Assembly: GCA_003225295.1 (NCBI GenBank)
Contig: QHYZ01000078.1
Span: 1 to 64,000 of the forward strand
Direction of reading: 5' to 3'
Length of the DNA: 64,000 nt
From: Acidobacteriota bacterium
GTDB taxonomy: Bacteria; Acidobacteriota; Terriglobia; Acidiferrales; UBA7541
Numbering within the stretch: the first letter of the stretch is position 1; every line of letters starts with the position of its first letter. The translations under genes and the position numbers were made by a program. Below, piece after piece: positions 45,350 through 54,924 of the stretch. Under the pieces are notes generated by a model. It did no database searches, had not been told where the DNA came from, and saw only the letters and a program-made list of their open reading frames with translations.

Positions 45350-46282
45350 TCATGGATGTTGTCCGGGGTGCGGCCCGGTGAATTCGGAGCAGCAGGGCTT
45401 CTGCGTGGGCGTGAATTCCATGAGTTCGACGCGGGTGTCGTCGGGATCGTAGAGGTTAAGCTGCCATTTGCCGTCGCGACCCACCTTGGGTTGTTCGTTG
45501 CCGCTCCAACCGTTCTTGCGAAGTTGCTCTTCCGCCGCGTGGATGTCCGGGACTCCGAGAGCCATGTGGTTCATGACGCCGAGGGTGTGATGGTCAGCGT
45601 TGGCGGGAACGTTGAGCATGTATTCGATCCAGTCGGTGCCATCGGGGACTTGCATGTCGACCCAGCTGGTTTCGTCGTCTTTCCTCCCACCATGCCAGTA
45701 GACGTGGAAGCCGAGAATATCTCTATAGAAGCGGTCTTCCGCGTCAGGGTCCCGAACGACGAAGCCGACATGGATGATACGCAAATTGGACCAGGCCCGC
45801 GGAGTGCTGGCGTTCGTCGGCCGCCTAAAGCCGATGCGATGCCCCTCCGGGTCTATTACTGCGAAGTATTCGTCGCTGGAATCTCTCATTTTCAGGATTG
45901 GGATCTTCTTCGCCGCCAGGTATTTCTTCATCGCCTGCACATCGTCCGTGGCCAACACCATCTCATAAAATAGGTTAGACGGCGGCGTCTTGGGTGCCGT
46001 CGCGAGCACCAAGTTTTGGCCGGAGCTTAGCTGCATCAAGAAGGGGAAGGTAGTCATCGGCCTCTCCCCACCGATCGAGGACCTTTCGCACCAACGACAA
46101 GCATCCGAGGGCGTACCTTCACCGCTCATGACGCGGGTGTAGAAGCTGCGGGCGCTGTTCATATTTGTAGAGTAAAACTGCACGGCAGCGATCCCCGTGA
46201 TTGGCGGCCTTGAACGCTCCTCTTGGGCGCTGGCTGAAGTGCACAGAATGACGCTTACAAGTGACGGCAACATACGGTTCAT
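45350..46282 (-). CDS. Exported two-domain VOC-family protein
   Basis: 310 aa. Signal peptide (1-19, ending SASAQ), then two vicinal-oxygen-chelate domains: residues about 27-140 (PPITGIAAVQFYSTNMNSAR) and about 158-300 (IIHVGFVVRDPDAEDRFYRD, FHVYWHGGRKDDETSW, VPDGTDWIEYMLNVP, LYDPDDTRVELMEF). The second domain keeps His, His and Glu-type positions expected for a metal site. The reaction is unknown; a lyase, isomerase or ring-cleavage role is possible. Nine nt downstream of rarA on the same strand. The next gene is its broken paralogue. Confidence 0.85.
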   Translation of the reverse strand: MNRMLPSLVSVILCTSASAQEERSRPPITGIAAVQFYSTNMNSARSFYTRVMSGEGTPSDACRWCERSSIGGERPMTTFPFLMQLSSGQNLVLATAPKTPPSNLFYEMVLATDDVQAMKKYLAAKKIPILKMRDSSDEYFAVIDPEGHRIGFRRPTNASTPRAWSNLRIIHVGFVVRDPDAEDRFYRDILGFHVYWHGGRKDDETSWVDMQVPDGTDWIEYMLNVPANADHHTLGVMNHMALGVPDIHAAEEQLRKNGWSGNEQPKVGRDGKWQLNLYDPDDTRVELMEFTPTQKPCCSEFTGPHPGQHP

Positions 46283-46291
46283 ACGCTTACC

Positions 46292-47647
46292 TCAAGCGGT
46301 CGACGACGAGGGCGACTTTATTTTGCGAATTTCGTCGAGTCGCTGGCGCAAACGCTGCTCGAAACCCTGATCGGTGGGTTTGTAATAGGTGCGGCCGGCG
46401 AGATTCTCGGGCAGGCAGGCCATATCGGTGACTTTTTCATCGAAATTATGCGCGTACTTGTAGCCTTCGCCGTAGCCGATGTTCTTCATGAGGCCAGTGA
46501 CGGCGTTGCGGAGGTGCAAGGGGACGGGATCGGCTTCGGTTTTGCGCACGTCTTCGATGACGGCGCCATAGCCGGTGTAGAGAGCATTGGATTTCGGCGC
46601 GAGCGAAAGATAGACAGCCGCTTCGGCGAGGGCGAGATGGCCTTCGGGGGGACCGAGGAAATCGAAGGCGTCCTTGGCGGCGAGCGTGACGGCCAGGGCG
46701 CCGGGTTCGGCAAGGCCGATGTCTTCGCTGGCCATGCGGACCATGCGGCGGGCGAGATAGAGAGGATCTTCGCCGCATTCGAGCATACGCGCGAGCCAGT
46801 AGAGCGCCGCGTCGGGATCGGAATTGCGGACGGATTTGTGCAGGGCGGAGATCAGGTTGAAGTGCTCCTCGCCGGCTTTGTCGTAACGCAGGAGTTTTCT
46901 TTGCAACACGTCTTCGAGGAGTTCCGGGGTGATGGCACGCGCCTTTTTTTCACTCAGTTGCGCGCTGCGGGCGGCAAGCTCGAGCGTGTTGTAAGCGGCG
47001 CGGGCATCCCCATTGGCAAACGAGGCAATACGGAAGAGGATGTCGTCGGGAGCTACGATGGATTCGTTTCCGAAGCCGCGTACTTTGTCATTAAGGGCGC
47101 GGCGGAGGAGTTCCACTATCTGCGGGGTCGTTAGTGGCTCGAGGACGTAGACCTTGGTGCGGGAGAGAAGCGGTGAAATCACTTCAAAGGAAGGATTCTC
47201 AGTGGTCGCGCCAATGAAGATGATATGGCCCGCTTCGACGTGAGGGAGAAAAGCGTCTTGTTGCGCTTTGTTGAAGCGGTGCACTTCGTCGACAAAGACG
47301 ATGGTGCGATGGCCGGAGCGGGATTTTTGCTCACCCACGGCCATAACTTCTTTGATTTCCTTGATGCCAGCAAGAACGGCGCTGAAAGAAACGAATTCGG
47401 AACTTGTCAGACGCGCAATGAGGCGCGCGAGGGTGGTCTTTCCACAGCCGGGCGGGCCCCAGAAGAGCATGGAGCCGAGATTGTCGTTTTCGATTTGAAC
47501 GCGAAGCGATTTGCCCGGACCGAGAAGTTTTTCCTGGCCGATGAACTCATCGAGGATACGCGGACGCATGCGCTCGGCGAGGGGCTGGTGGGCCGCGGGA
47601 ACGTCGGGTTCCGAGGCCGGTGGCGGCAGTTTTGAGAAGAGGCTCAC
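46292..47647 (-). CDS. rarA: Replication-associated recombination protein A (MgsA)
   Basis: 451 aa AAA+ ATPase acting at stalled replication forks. Conserved start LAERMRPRILDEFIGQEKLL, Walker A GPPGCGKTTLA, Walker B IVFVDEVHRFNKAQQDAFLP, sensor IGATTENPSFEV, and the C-terminal block ARRMVRMASEDIGLAEP typical of RarA/WRNIP1. The start is GTG 47647, overlapping the stop of the RNA methyltransferase gene (GTGA), so the two are coupled. Confidence 0.95.
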   Translation of the reverse strand: MSLFSKLPPPASEPDVPAAHQPLAERMRPRILDEFIGQEKLLGPGKSLRVQIENDNLGSMLFWGPPGCGKTTLARLIARLTSSEFVSFSAVLAGIKEIKEVMAVGEQKSRSGHRTIVFVDEVHRFNKAQQDAFLPHVEAGHIIFIGATTENPSFEVISPLLSRTKVYVLEPLTTPQIVELLRRALNDKVRGFGNESIVAPDDILFRIASFANGDARAAYNTLELAARSAQLSEKKARAITPELLEDVLQRKLLRYDKAGEEHFNLISALHKSVRNSDPDAALYWLARMLECGEDPLYLARRMVRMASEDIGLAEPGALAVTLAAKDAFDFLGPPEGHLALAEAAVYLSLAPKSNALYTGYGAVIEDVRKTEADPVPLHLRNAVTGLMKNIGYGEGYKYAHNFDEKVTDMACLPENLAGRTYYKPTDQGFEQRLRQRLDEIRKIKSPSSSTA

Positions 47648-48618
47648 GTTTCCTTGGGTGGCCGCACAGCGTCTGACGTCTTAGACGGCTGCGAAGGAAC
47701 TGACGTTTGGATGCTCGACGCAGCCGCCGAGTTTCTTTGGCGAGCGGCTTCGTAAAAAACAACTGCTACCGAGGCGGCGGCATTCAGTGAGTCGATGCCG
47801 CTGGCCATGGGAATGCGGAGGCGCGCGTCGGCGCCGCGCTCGACTTCTTCCGGAAGACCGGCGCCCTCGTTGCCCACGAGGAGGGCCACCGGCTGGCACC
47901 AATCGACTTCCCACGGAGCCAGCAGAGGCTGATCACCGCGACGCGGTTCGCGGACACTCGAAGCAAGCGTGCGCACACCCGTGACCTTGAGTTGCGCAAG
48001 AAGAATCGAAAGCGAAATCCCCGCAAGGATCGGAAGATGCAGAGCGGCGCCAGCGGAGGCGCGCAGAGCTTTCGGCGAGAAAGGGTTCGCCGTGCCGCTG
48101 ATGCCGGAAGCCGCCGTGGCGGCGCCGGTCACGCCGAACGCGGCAGCAGTGCGTAGGATCGCCCCAACGTTACCGGGATCCTGGACTCCGGCCAGGACGA
48201 CGAGCAAGGGAGCGCCGACAGAAAGAGGGGAGCGTGCAAAATCATCGAATGAAGTCTCCCGAGGATGAACCAGCGCGGCAACCCCTTGCGGGTGTTCGGT
48301 GTCGGCAAGGCCCTCGAAGAGGCGGTCCGTGGTGCGGAGGATCGGAAAGGCCATTTCGGGTCGGTCGATGATGGAGGAGAGGCGCTGGTGATGGCGTTCG
48401 CCGGACTCGCTGAAGAGCACGCCTTGAATGCGGCAACCGGAACGCAGAGATTCTTCGACAAGTCTGACGCCCTCGACGCCCACGAAGCCGCCTTCCGTGG
48501 GCACTCCGCCACGCAGAGCTATTCGGAAGTCCTTGAGCCAGCGATTGTCGCGGCTGGTAAGCAGCGCAGGCGCACCACTGGGGCCGGCGTTACGAGCGGG
48601 TTTTCCGGGCGTGGCCAT
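47644..48618 (-). CDS. TrmH/SpoU-family RNA 2'-O-methyltransferase
   Basis: 324 aa. N-terminal substrate-binding domain (TSRDNRWLKDFRIALRGG, FVGVEGVRLVEESLRSG) and a SPOUT methyltransferase domain with motifs VLAGVQDPGNVGAILRTAAA, VALLVGNEGAGLPEEV and IPMASGIDSLNAAASVAVV. It methylates a ribose of rRNA or tRNA; the site is unknown. ATG 48618 is used; an in-frame TTG at 48636 is possible. The C-terminal 30 residues are Ser/Thr/Pro-rich and not conserved. Confidence 0.9.
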   Translation of the reverse strand: MATPGKPARNAGPSGAPALLTSRDNRWLKDFRIALRGGVPTEGGFVGVEGVRLVEESLRSGCRIQGVLFSESGERHHQRLSSIIDRPEMAFPILRTTDRLFEGLADTEHPQGVAALVHPRETSFDDFARSPLSVGAPLLVVLAGVQDPGNVGAILRTAAAFGVTGAATAASGISGTANPFSPKALRASAGAALHLPILAGISLSILLAQLKVTGVRTLASSVREPRRGDQPLLAPWEVDWCQPVALLVGNEGAGLPEEVERGADARLRIPMASGIDSLNAAASVAVVFYEAARQRNSAAASSIQTSVPSQPSKTSDAVRPPKET

Positions 48619-48816
48619 CTCCGTGGAGGGTAACAAATTTCTACCTGCCGAGGCTAACTCTCGGCAGGCCCTAAGATATCGCCCGTAATGGGGTGGATTT
48701 GGTTGTCAGCAGGCTCTTATTGCGCGCGCAACAGGTGTATGGTAGCGTCGCCCAAATAAGGGCAGTGCCGACGGGCGCTGCAGGGTGGCGTCACGACTGC
48801 GCCAAAGGCCAAGAAA

Positions 48817-49452
48817 TTGCCGGCTGAACTGCTGCACGTAAACGCGCAAACTCCGGAGACGGACCTGCTGCGGTATGCGGCAGATTTTCTGACCCGCGGA
48901 AGTGTGATTGCGATTCCCACCGATACCTTCTACGGGCTGGCGGCCGACCCATTCAATCTCGCCGCAGTGGATGAAATTTACCGCGTGAAAGGGCGCCCGG
49001 AAACGAGGGCCCTGCCAATCCTTGTGAATTCGATCGAACAAGCCATTCTGCTTGCGCGGGAAGCGTCGCGGAAATTCTTGCGGCTCGCCCAGGCGTTCTG
49101 GCCAGGAGGATTGACCCTGGTGGTGAACGCCGCGCAGCGCATCCCGCTCAAGGTGACCGCAGGCACAGGCCGCATCGGATTGCGATGGCCGAATAGCACG
49201 GTGGTGCGGCGCCTGATCGATGAATTTGAAGGTCCGGTGACGGGGACGAGCGCTAACATTTCCGGGTTTCCATCGTGCGCGAACGCGGAACAGGTGATGA
49301 AGCAGCTGGGGTTGCGCGTGCCGCTCGTGCTGGACACGGGAGAAACGGGGGGTACGTTGGCTTCGACAATCGTGGAATTGAACGGTGACACGTGGAGAAT
49401 CGGCAGGGAAGGGGCGATTCCAGTGGCAGAGATTGAGAAGGCGTTGGAGTAG
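48817..49452 (+). CDS. Sua5/YciO/YrdC/YwlC-family protein (threonylcarbamoyl-AMP synthase type)
   Basis: 211 aa. The YrdC fold with IAIPTDTFYGLAADPFN, YRVKGRPETRALPILV, FWPGGLTLVVNA, RIGLRWPN and VTGTSANISG is complete. Members make threonylcarbamoyl-AMP for the t6A modification of tRNAs reading ANN codons; it lacks the C-terminal Sua5 domain. No ATG fits; TTG 48817 is the first codon that leaves the conserved part whole, and the ribosome-binding site is weak, so the start is uncertain. Divergent from the RNA methyltransferase. Confidence 0.88.
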   Translation: MPAELLHVNAQTPETDLLRYAADFLTRGSVIAIPTDTFYGLAADPFNLAAVDEIYRVKGRPETRALPILVNSIEQAILLAREASRKFLRLAQAFWPGGLTLVVNAAQRIPLKVTAGTGRIGLRWPNSTVVRRLIDEFEGPVTGTSANISGFPSCANAEQVMKQLGLRVPLVLDTGETGGTLASTIVELNGDTWRIGREGAIPVAEIEKALE

Positions 49453-49504
49453 TGTCGCGTTTCCCCGGAAAAAGGTATTTTTGTGGCTGAACTCGTGCGA
49501 CGAA

Positions 49505-51075
49505 TCAGCGGCTGTGGTTTGGATGAAGAGACGTGAGGAAGTTGTAGTTGCCGGTGGAGGGAAGATCGAGGGGGCAGAGCGAGCGGCGGTGAACGGAAAC
49601 GACATCGTTGAACCACAGGGGCAAATAGGGAAGATCGTCCGCCAGAATTTTCTGAACTTCACTGCATAAGGCTTTCCTTCTTTCCTGATTCATTTCCACG
49701 CGAATCTGGTCCGTCAGCGCGTCTACGCGAGCGTTGTGATAGTGCCCGCGATTGGCGCCGTCCGGCGGAAAGCGCTTCGACGAGAAAGCATATTCAAAAA
49801 AGTCCGGATCGGTGTTGGCGCCAACCCAGCGCTGGTAGGTGATCTGGAAATTTCCCTTGGCAACGTCGGAGAACAGCGTGGCAAGCTCAAGCGGCCGCAG
49901 TTCAAGTTGGATGCCCACGCGGCGCCATTGTTCCTGAAAGGCCGCGCCAATGAGGCGGGCTTGCTCTTCCGTCGAGCATTTCAACGTGAGATGCGCGCGG
50001 ATTCCGTCCTGCTTGCGAGGGAAACCCGCAGCGTCGAGTACCTGTTCGGCGCGAGCAGGATCGTACGGATACTGCGCGACATTCGGTTCGGCGGCCCAGT
50101 GATCCGGGGGCAGAGCGCCCCCAGCCAGCTTCGCCTGGCCACGGAGGAGATAGCGAATGAGCGCTTCGCGGTCGGTCGCCAACGCAAGGAGCTTGGCGAA
50201 TTTCGCGATGAGACAAGACCGCATCTTCGAGGTTGAACCCCAGATAGGAAAAATTCGCGCCAGTGCGGTCGCTCACGGCGAGATCAGGCTGGCGCGCAAG
50301 GACGGGAATGATATCCGGAGAAAGGGAACTCATCTCCAGATCGGCAGAGCCCTTGCGAAGTTCGAGGGCACGGACGACGCCGTCGGGCACGACTCGGAAT
50401 CGCACTCTAGCGATCCGCGGTGCATCATGGAAGTATTCAGGATTGCGCTCCAGGACAACTTCTTCGTCCTGCGATTGCTGCAGGAAGCGAAAGGGACCGG
50501 AGCCTATGGGGTGACGAGAAAAGTCGGCGCTAGCATTCGCGGGAACGATGCCAATGGCGGAGGGGATGAGGTTGACGCTGAAGGAAGCATAAGGCTGGCT
50601 CAAATGAAAGATGACCGTGGCGTCGTCAGGCGCTTCGACGGAGGTGACCAGGCGAAGGGCTCCGCGTTTCGGGGACTTGTTGGCGGGATTCATGATGAAA
50701 TCGAAAGTTGCTTTGACGTCGGCCGAAGTAAGCGCGGCCATCATGGAAGCGAACACCGCGGCGAAGATGGAAGACGTAGGTGAGGGCGTCGGGAGTTGAC
50801 CAGGATTCGGCAAGATCTCCGTGGAAATACATTTGATTGTCGCGCTCCAGCAAGCCACTAAAGAGGAGTCCATCGATGCGTTGGGATTGCGAATCGGTGG
50901 CAAAGCGCGGGTCGAGGTTGGTGGGGCTGGCTTCAATGAGGAAGGTGAGCGAGGAAGAGTCATGGTGAGCTGGGCGTGAACAGGAAGAGACACAGAACGA
51001 AACAATGAGGAAAGGCAGCAAGGAAGTAACCAGGAGATGGAACTTGGAGAGGAGGCGGTTAGCGCGGTGGGGCAT
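49505..51075 (-). pseudogene. Family 5 extracellular solute-binding lipoprotein (DppA/OppA-like), two frameshifts
   Basis: Homology to oligopeptide-type ABC binding proteins runs through three frames. Frame 1 from ATG 51075: lipoprotein signal ending CVSSC, then SLTFLIEASPTNLDPRFATD and WSTPDALTYVFHLRRGVRFH. Near 50731-50738 it shifts to frame 2 (LTSADVKATFDFIMNPANK, HPIGSGPFRFLQQSQDEEVV), consistent with loss of one GC unit from a short GCGCGC run. Near 50185-50192 it shifts again, consistent with one extra C, to LALATDREALIRYLLRGQ and on to the stop at 49505. No permease or ATPase genes are adjacent. Both events are small, so sequencing error cannot be excluded. Confidence 0.82.
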
Positions 51076-52240
51076 AGGAGATTTTCCCGAGGATCGCCAG
51101 GCCACGGGCGCCGGTTGCGGACGGCAGGTTTGCCGGGCGCCGGTGCAGTGTTTCGTAGGCGAGAAGGGCGAAGGCCAAAGCTTCCTTGGCGTCTTCGGGA
51201 ATGCCGAGACGCCCAGAGGGCAGGACTTCGATGCCGGGAAGGGCGGCGGCAAGTTGGGCGAGTATTAACGGATTGTGCGCTCCACCGCCGGAAACAATGA
51301 GTTGCTGAATTTTTGTTGTGGGTAATACGAAGCGATTTAAGGCATCGACGACCGAGAGCGCGGTAAAGATTGTAGCTGCGCGGATGAGATCATTGGGACT
51401 GGCGCGATAGTGGCGGCCGAGACTGAAGAGCATCTTTAGGTAGGCACGGCCATAGTATTCGCGGCCGGTGGATTTGGGTGGTACCAGCTTCAGATAGGGA
51501 TCGCCCAGGAGGTCGTCGAGCAGCGCGGGGAGGCTGCGGCCTTGCATGGCCAGGCGGGCGTTCTTGTCAAAACGCCGGCGCCCTTGTGTGAAATGCGCGA
51601 CCAGGGCGTCGATGAGCATGTTGGCGGGGCCGGTATCGAAGGCCAGGACCTGCTGTGGCTTGGCGGCGCGAGGGAGCACCGTTATGTTGGCGATGCCTCC
51701 GAGGTTGAGGGAAATGCGGCCCAGCTTCGCGTGGCGGTAGAGAAGATAGTCTGCGTAAGGAACCAGAGGCGCGCCCTGTCCACGGAGGGCCATGTCCGCG
51801 GGACGAAAATCGCCGACGGTGGTGATGCCGGTGCGCGCGGCGATCACTGATGGCTCACCAATTTGAAGCGTGGATGCTGTTGGCGAACCGAAATACGGCA
51901 TCGGGCGCCCCTGATGGAAGATGGTCTGGCCGTGACTTCCGACTAAGGCGATCTTCGATAGCGCCACTCGAAACTGCCGGCAAGCGGCAATAGCGGCCCC
52001 TGCAAAGAGTTCGCCCAAACGAAAATTCAACTGACTGAGAGCGCCCGCGATGAGGGGGCGCTGTTCGGCAACGCGAAGAATTTCCTTTCGAAGCGCAGGA
52101 GGATATTTGACGGAGGCGTGGCCAAGCAGTCTGGCGTTCAGGTTTGGGGGCGCCCCGGAGATGCGCACCAACGCAACGTCGATTCCATCCGCGGATGTTC
52201 CGGACATCATGCCGAGAACGAGCTTGGATTTTCCGTTCAT
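51059..52240 (-). CDS. anmK: Anhydro-N-acetylmuramic acid kinase
   Basis: 393 aa. Phosphorylates and opens 1,6-anhydro-MurNAc during peptidoglycan recycling. Family blocks: VLGMMSGTSADGIDVALVRI, VGSHGQTIFHQG, TVGDFRPADMALRGQGAPLV, LNLGGIANITVL, AFDTGPANMLIDAL and IVSGGGAHNPLI. Start ATG 52240 overlaps the mutS stop (ATGA). Its 3' end overlaps the start of the solute-binding pseudogene by 17 nt; that protein might once have imported cell-wall peptides. Confidence 0.95.
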   Translation of the reverse strand: MNGKSKLVLGMMSGTSADGIDVALVRISGAPPNLNARLLGHASVKYPPALRKEILRVAEQRPLIAGALSQLNFRLGELFAGAAIAACRQFRVALSKIALVGSHGQTIFHQGRPMPYFGSPTASTLQIGEPSVIAARTGITTVGDFRPADMALRGQGAPLVPYADYLLYRHAKLGRISLNLGGIANITVLPRAAKPQQVLAFDTGPANMLIDALVAHFTQGRRRFDKNARLAMQGRSLPALLDDLLGDPYLKLVPPKSTGREYYGRAYLKMLFSLGRHYRASPNDLIRAATIFTALSVVDALNRFVLPTTKIQQLIVSGGGAHNPLILAQLAAALPGIEVLPSGRLGIPEDAKEALAFALLAYETLHRRPANLPSATGARGLAILGKISYAPPR

Positions 52241-54903
52241 GAGATTTGTTTTTTCAGTTCAGCGAGGAGATTCAAAGCGTCGAGAGGCTTCAATTGGTCG
52301 AGGTCCGCGCCACGCAGCTTTTCGAGCACCTGGTGATCGAGTGCGGTGAACAGCACCTCCTGATTGCCGTTCTTGTGCGCAGTGCCGGAGCCGACTGGAG
52401 AAAGGGTTTCGCTGAGTTCGTGCTCGCTCTGCTCATGTCTTTTCAAGACCTCGCGGGCGCGCTTGATCACGCTGTGAGGCAGGCCGGCGAGCCGGGCAAC
52501 TTCGATACCGTAGCTTTTATCAGCGCTGCCGGGCTCGACGCGGCGCAGGAAAATGATCTCGCTGGGCGTCTCCTTCGCGGAGACGTGGACGTTCTTCACC
52601 GCCGGGAGAAGGTCGGCAAGCTCCGTCAGTTCGTGATAATGCGTGGCGAAAAGCGTACGCGCGCGGATGTGCTTCTGGAGATGCTCGACCACCGCCCAAG
52701 CAATGGACAGACCATCGAAGGTAGCCGTGCCGCGGCCGACTTCATCGAGAAGAACAAGGCTCGCAGGTGTGGCATGGTTGAGAATGGCCGCGACTTCGCT
52801 CATTTCCACGAGGAATGTGGAGCGGCCACGCGCGAGATTATCGCTTGCGCCGATGCGCGTGAAGATGCGGTCGGTGATGGGCAGCTTCGCCTGACGCGCG
52901 GGGACGAACGAGCCGATCTGGGCCATCAGCACAATGAGCGCAGACTGGCGAAGATAGGTAGACTTGCCGCCCATGTTCGGACCGGTGATGAGAAGAAGTT
53001 GCTGACGACCGGGCTCAAAGCAAAGGTCGTTGGGAACAAAGCGCTCGCCTTTTTGCCGGAGAAGTTCCTCGATCACGGGATGCCGGCCGGCAATGATCAG
53101 AAGCTCACCGGCGGAGCTGAGTTCCGGCCGGGAGTATCCGCGATCGGCAGCCAACTTTGCGAACGACGTCAGCACATCAAGCTGCGCCACGGCGGCAGCT
53201 GTACGCCGCAATCGCGCCGCCTGGGAGGCCACCGAAGAACGCACATCGATAAAAAGTTGACGCTCAATCTCGAGGATGCGCTCATCCGCGGCAAGGATCT
53301 TCCGCTCATATTCTCTTAGTTCCGTGGAAGTAAAACGTTCGGCATTGACAAGCGTCTGTTTGCGCTCGTAGTCCGCCGGGGCCAGATGCAGGTTTGGTTT
53401 TGAGATTTCAATGTAATAGCCAAAAATTTGATTGTAGCGAATCTTTAGCGAGCCGATGCCCGAGCGTTTGCGCTCGCGCTCTTCCATCGCGGCGATGATC
53501 TGTTTGCTGCGCTGACTGAGGTCGCGAAGTTCATCGAGCTCGGGGTTGTAGCCGCTGCGAATCATTCCGGGATCGGTGGCCAGGGCCGGCGGCTCGTCGG
53601 CGATGGCGCGCTCGAGGCGTTCGCGGACATCGGCGAGCTCGTCAATTTCCTCGTGGAGGTGACGAAGAAGTTCGCTGCCGCCGGCGGGAGGCGGAGTAAG
53701 GAAATTCTTCAGCACCGGCAGTTGCGTGAGCGATTTGCGAAGGGCCACCAGTTCGCGCGGCGCCGCGAGACCCAGGGTGATGCGGCCGGTCAGCCGCTCC
53801 AGATCGAGGATGCCTTTGAGCTCCTTGCGAATCTCGCCGCGGACAACGGTTTGCTGAACAAGGTGGGTGACGGCCGCGAGGCGCGCCTCGATGGCTTCGG
53901 GATCGATGAGCGGACGGAGAAGCCACGAACGCAAAAGGCGAGCGCCCATGCCGGTAACGGTGACGTCGAGAGCAGCGATCAGCGTCGTAGGACCAGGGGA
54001 ACGAGTGCTCTCCTCCAGGAAGATGGGTGCGAGAAGTTCAAGGTTTCGAACGGAAACGGGATCGAGCACCAGAGAGTTGCGCAGCTCGTAATAACGGACA
54101 CGGTCGAGATGTCGGAGAGCGTCGCCGTTGGCCGCATCGTCACCCCGGGCAGCATTTTCACGGAGGTAATGAACGATGGCTCCGGCCGCCGAGAGGGCTT
54201 GCGGGCGATCATCGAAGCCGAAGCCAGTAAGTTCGGCGACATCAAACTGTTCGCGGAGGATGCGCTCGGCATATTCGCGCTGAAAGATCCAGTCTTCGAG
54301 GTGTGATTCCACGCCGCCGACGCCTTCAAGGGGGGCTCCCTCGAATAACTGTTGCGGCCGGGGAAGGAGGGTTTCCCTGGGATGCAGAAGCTGGAGTTGG
54401 TCGCGAAGAGCGTCATCAGCATCCGCGCCGGAGAATTCGGTAGCCTGAAATTCACCAGTGGAAAGATCGACGAAAGCGAGGCCGATGGGCGAACCGGAGG
54501 CATGTTTGGCGACAGATGCGAGGAAATTGTTTTCCCGGGCGTCGAGCAGAGCGCCGTCGGTGGCGGTACCCGGAGTGATGATCCGCACGACGTCGCGACG
54601 GACGAGTTTCTTGCCCGGTCCAGGCTGCTCCATCTGATCGCAGATCGCGATTTTGAAGCCGGCGCGGATCAGACGCGCAATGTAGCCTTCGGCGGCGTGG
54701 TACGGCACGCCACACATGGGAATAGGCTGGCCCTTTTCTCGGTTGCGCGAGGTGAGAGTGATCTGGAGTTCGCGCGCTGCGATGATCGCGTCTTCGTAGA
54801 AGAGTTCGTAAAAATCGCCAAGGCGGAAGAGCAGTAGAGCGTGGGGGTAGCGCGCCTTGATGGCGTGATACTGCTGCATCAGCGGTGTCGTCGGCTCGCT
54901 CAT
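52237..54903 (-). CDS. mutS: DNA mismatch repair protein MutS
   Basis: 888 aa, full length. Mismatch-recognition Phe-x-Glu is in LFRLGDFYELFYEDA near the N-terminus. The ATPase domain shows Walker A ITGPNMGGKSTYLRQSALI, Walker B LVLLDEVGRGTATFDGLSIA and ATHYHELTELADLLP. ATG 54903, 21 nt after the prolyl oligopeptidase gene in the same direction. No mutL is in the window. Confidence 0.97.
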   Translation of the reverse strand: MSEPTTPLMQQYHAIKARYPHALLLFRLGDFYELFYEDAIIAARELQITLTSRNREKGQPIPMCGVPYHAAEGYIARLIRAGFKIAICDQMEQPGPGKKLVRRDVVRIITPGTATDGALLDARENNFLASVAKHASGSPIGLAFVDLSTGEFQATEFSGADADDALRDQLQLLHPRETLLPRPQQLFEGAPLEGVGGVESHLEDWIFQREYAERILREQFDVAELTGFGFDDRPQALSAAGAIVHYLRENAARGDDAANGDALRHLDRVRYYELRNSLVLDPVSVRNLELLAPIFLEESTRSPGPTTLIAALDVTVTGMGARLLRSWLLRPLIDPEAIEARLAAVTHLVQQTVVRGEIRKELKGILDLERLTGRITLGLAAPRELVALRKSLTQLPVLKNFLTPPPAGGSELLRHLHEEIDELADVRERLERAIADEPPALATDPGMIRSGYNPELDELRDLSQRSKQIIAAMEERERKRSGIGSLKIRYNQIFGYYIEISKPNLHLAPADYERKQTLVNAERFTSTELREYERKILAADERILEIERQLFIDVRSSVASQAARLRRTAAAVAQLDVLTSFAKLAADRGYSRPELSSAGELLIIAGRHPVIEELLRQKGERFVPNDLCFEPGRQQLLLITGPNMGGKSTYLRQSALIVLMAQIGSFVPARQAKLPITDRIFTRIGASDNLARGRSTFLVEMSEVAAILNHATPASLVLLDEVGRGTATFDGLSIAWAVVEHLQKHIRARTLFATHYHELTELADLLPAVKNVHVSAKETPSEIIFLRRVEPGSADKSYGIEVARLAGLPHSVIKRAREVLKRHEQSEHELSETLSPVGSGTAHKNGNQEVLFTALDHQVLEKLRGADLDQLKPLDALNLLAELKKQIS

Positions 54904-54924
54904 TCGTCGCGCGTCAGTGGATAG

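Noticed and set aside
52246-53319. Long plus-strand open frame (about 357 codons) opposite mutS
   Set aside because: Opposite the MutS ATPase domain, no ribosome-binding site and no recognisable domain.
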